Assembly (NCBI GenBank): GCA_013329085.1
Contig: DUKX01000016.1
Coordinates: 1 to 5,637, forward strand
Length of the DNA stretch: 5,637 nt
DNA from: Methanofastidiosum sp.
Lineage (GTDB): Archaea; Methanobacteriota_B; Thermococci; Methanofastidiosales; Methanofastidiosaceae
Direction of reading: 5' to 3'
In this document: piece by piece, positions 5,568 to 5,637 of the stretch
Position numbering within the stretch: position 1 is the first letter of the stretch
How the letters are laid out: each line of letters begins with the position of its first letter
Notes under the pieces: model-generated
The model's input: the letters and a program-made list of their open reading frames with translations, nothing else
Told to the model about the DNA's origin: nothing
Database searches by the model: none
Made by a program: the position numbers and the translations under genes

Positions 5568-5637
5568 GATAATAGTGTCCTATAAGACTAAATTATTACT
5601 ATTATCATAATCTAAATAATTTTATTCGAAAAGATTA

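Noticed and set aside
5555..5637. AT-rich end of the window, with GAAAAGATTA at the last bases resembling the BRE region at 470-476
   Set aside because: It could be the start of a promoter for a gene to the right, but the window ends before a TATA box or start codon can be seen.

Overview
The window looks like chromosomal DNA from an AT-rich (about two-thirds A+T) euryarchaeon, most likely a methanogen or close relative. Four things point that way. There is a class II (archaeal/eukaryotic-type) photolyase. There is a DUF4013 membrane protein. There is a membrane-anchored winged-helix regulator of the COG2512 type. Finally, several genes have an archaeal TATA-like box about 25 bp before the start codon and no ribosome binding site, as leaderless archaeal mRNAs do. 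I cannot name the genus from sequence alone. There are no tRNA or rRNA genes, insertion sequences, CRISPR arrays or phage genes.

Layout. (1) Bases 1-360, minus strand: N-terminal part of a MATE-family multidrug exporter, running off the left edge and frame-broken near base 100. (2) 361-505: divergent AT-rich promoter region. (3) 506-991, plus: small FMN-binding protein of the pyridoxamine-phosphate-oxidase-like family, convergent with the next operon and separated from it by one base. (4) 3811 down to 993, minus: a compact three-gene operon in the order class II photolyase, cysteine-free ATP10/thioredoxin-fold protein, DUF523-DUF1722 protein (TudS-like plus YbgA-like). Both gene junctions are 2 nt. 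(5) 3886-4569, minus: DUF4013 membrane protein with a T-rich terminator. (6) 4570-4654: 85-bp divergent promoter region. (7) 4655-5554, plus: secreted-domain/TM/winged-helix regulator, followed by a T-rich terminator. (8) 5555-5637: AT-rich intergenic end with no recognisable gene.

Three genes in the first 2.4 kb (MATE, ATP10-like, DUF523-DUF1722) are each interrupted by one small frame change next to a homopolymer or GC-rich run. In each case the other frame continues the same protein family. I reconstructed them as single genes of about 159 aa (ATP10-like) and 326 aa (DUF523-DUF1722), plus an open partial MATE. The simplest reading is sequencing or assembly indels; real gene decay is the alternative.

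The most biologically interesting feature is the photolyase operon. E. coli also carries its DUF1722 gene (ybgA) directly next to its photolyase gene, although that photolyase belongs to a different class. Here the partner is fused to an Fe-S-type DUF523 domain and joined by an ATP10-like protein with no cysteines, which suggests a functional link between light-driven DNA repair and an uncharacterised step. The DUF4013 / COG2512 divergent pair may be a second functional unit, a membrane protein with its own surface-sensing regulator.
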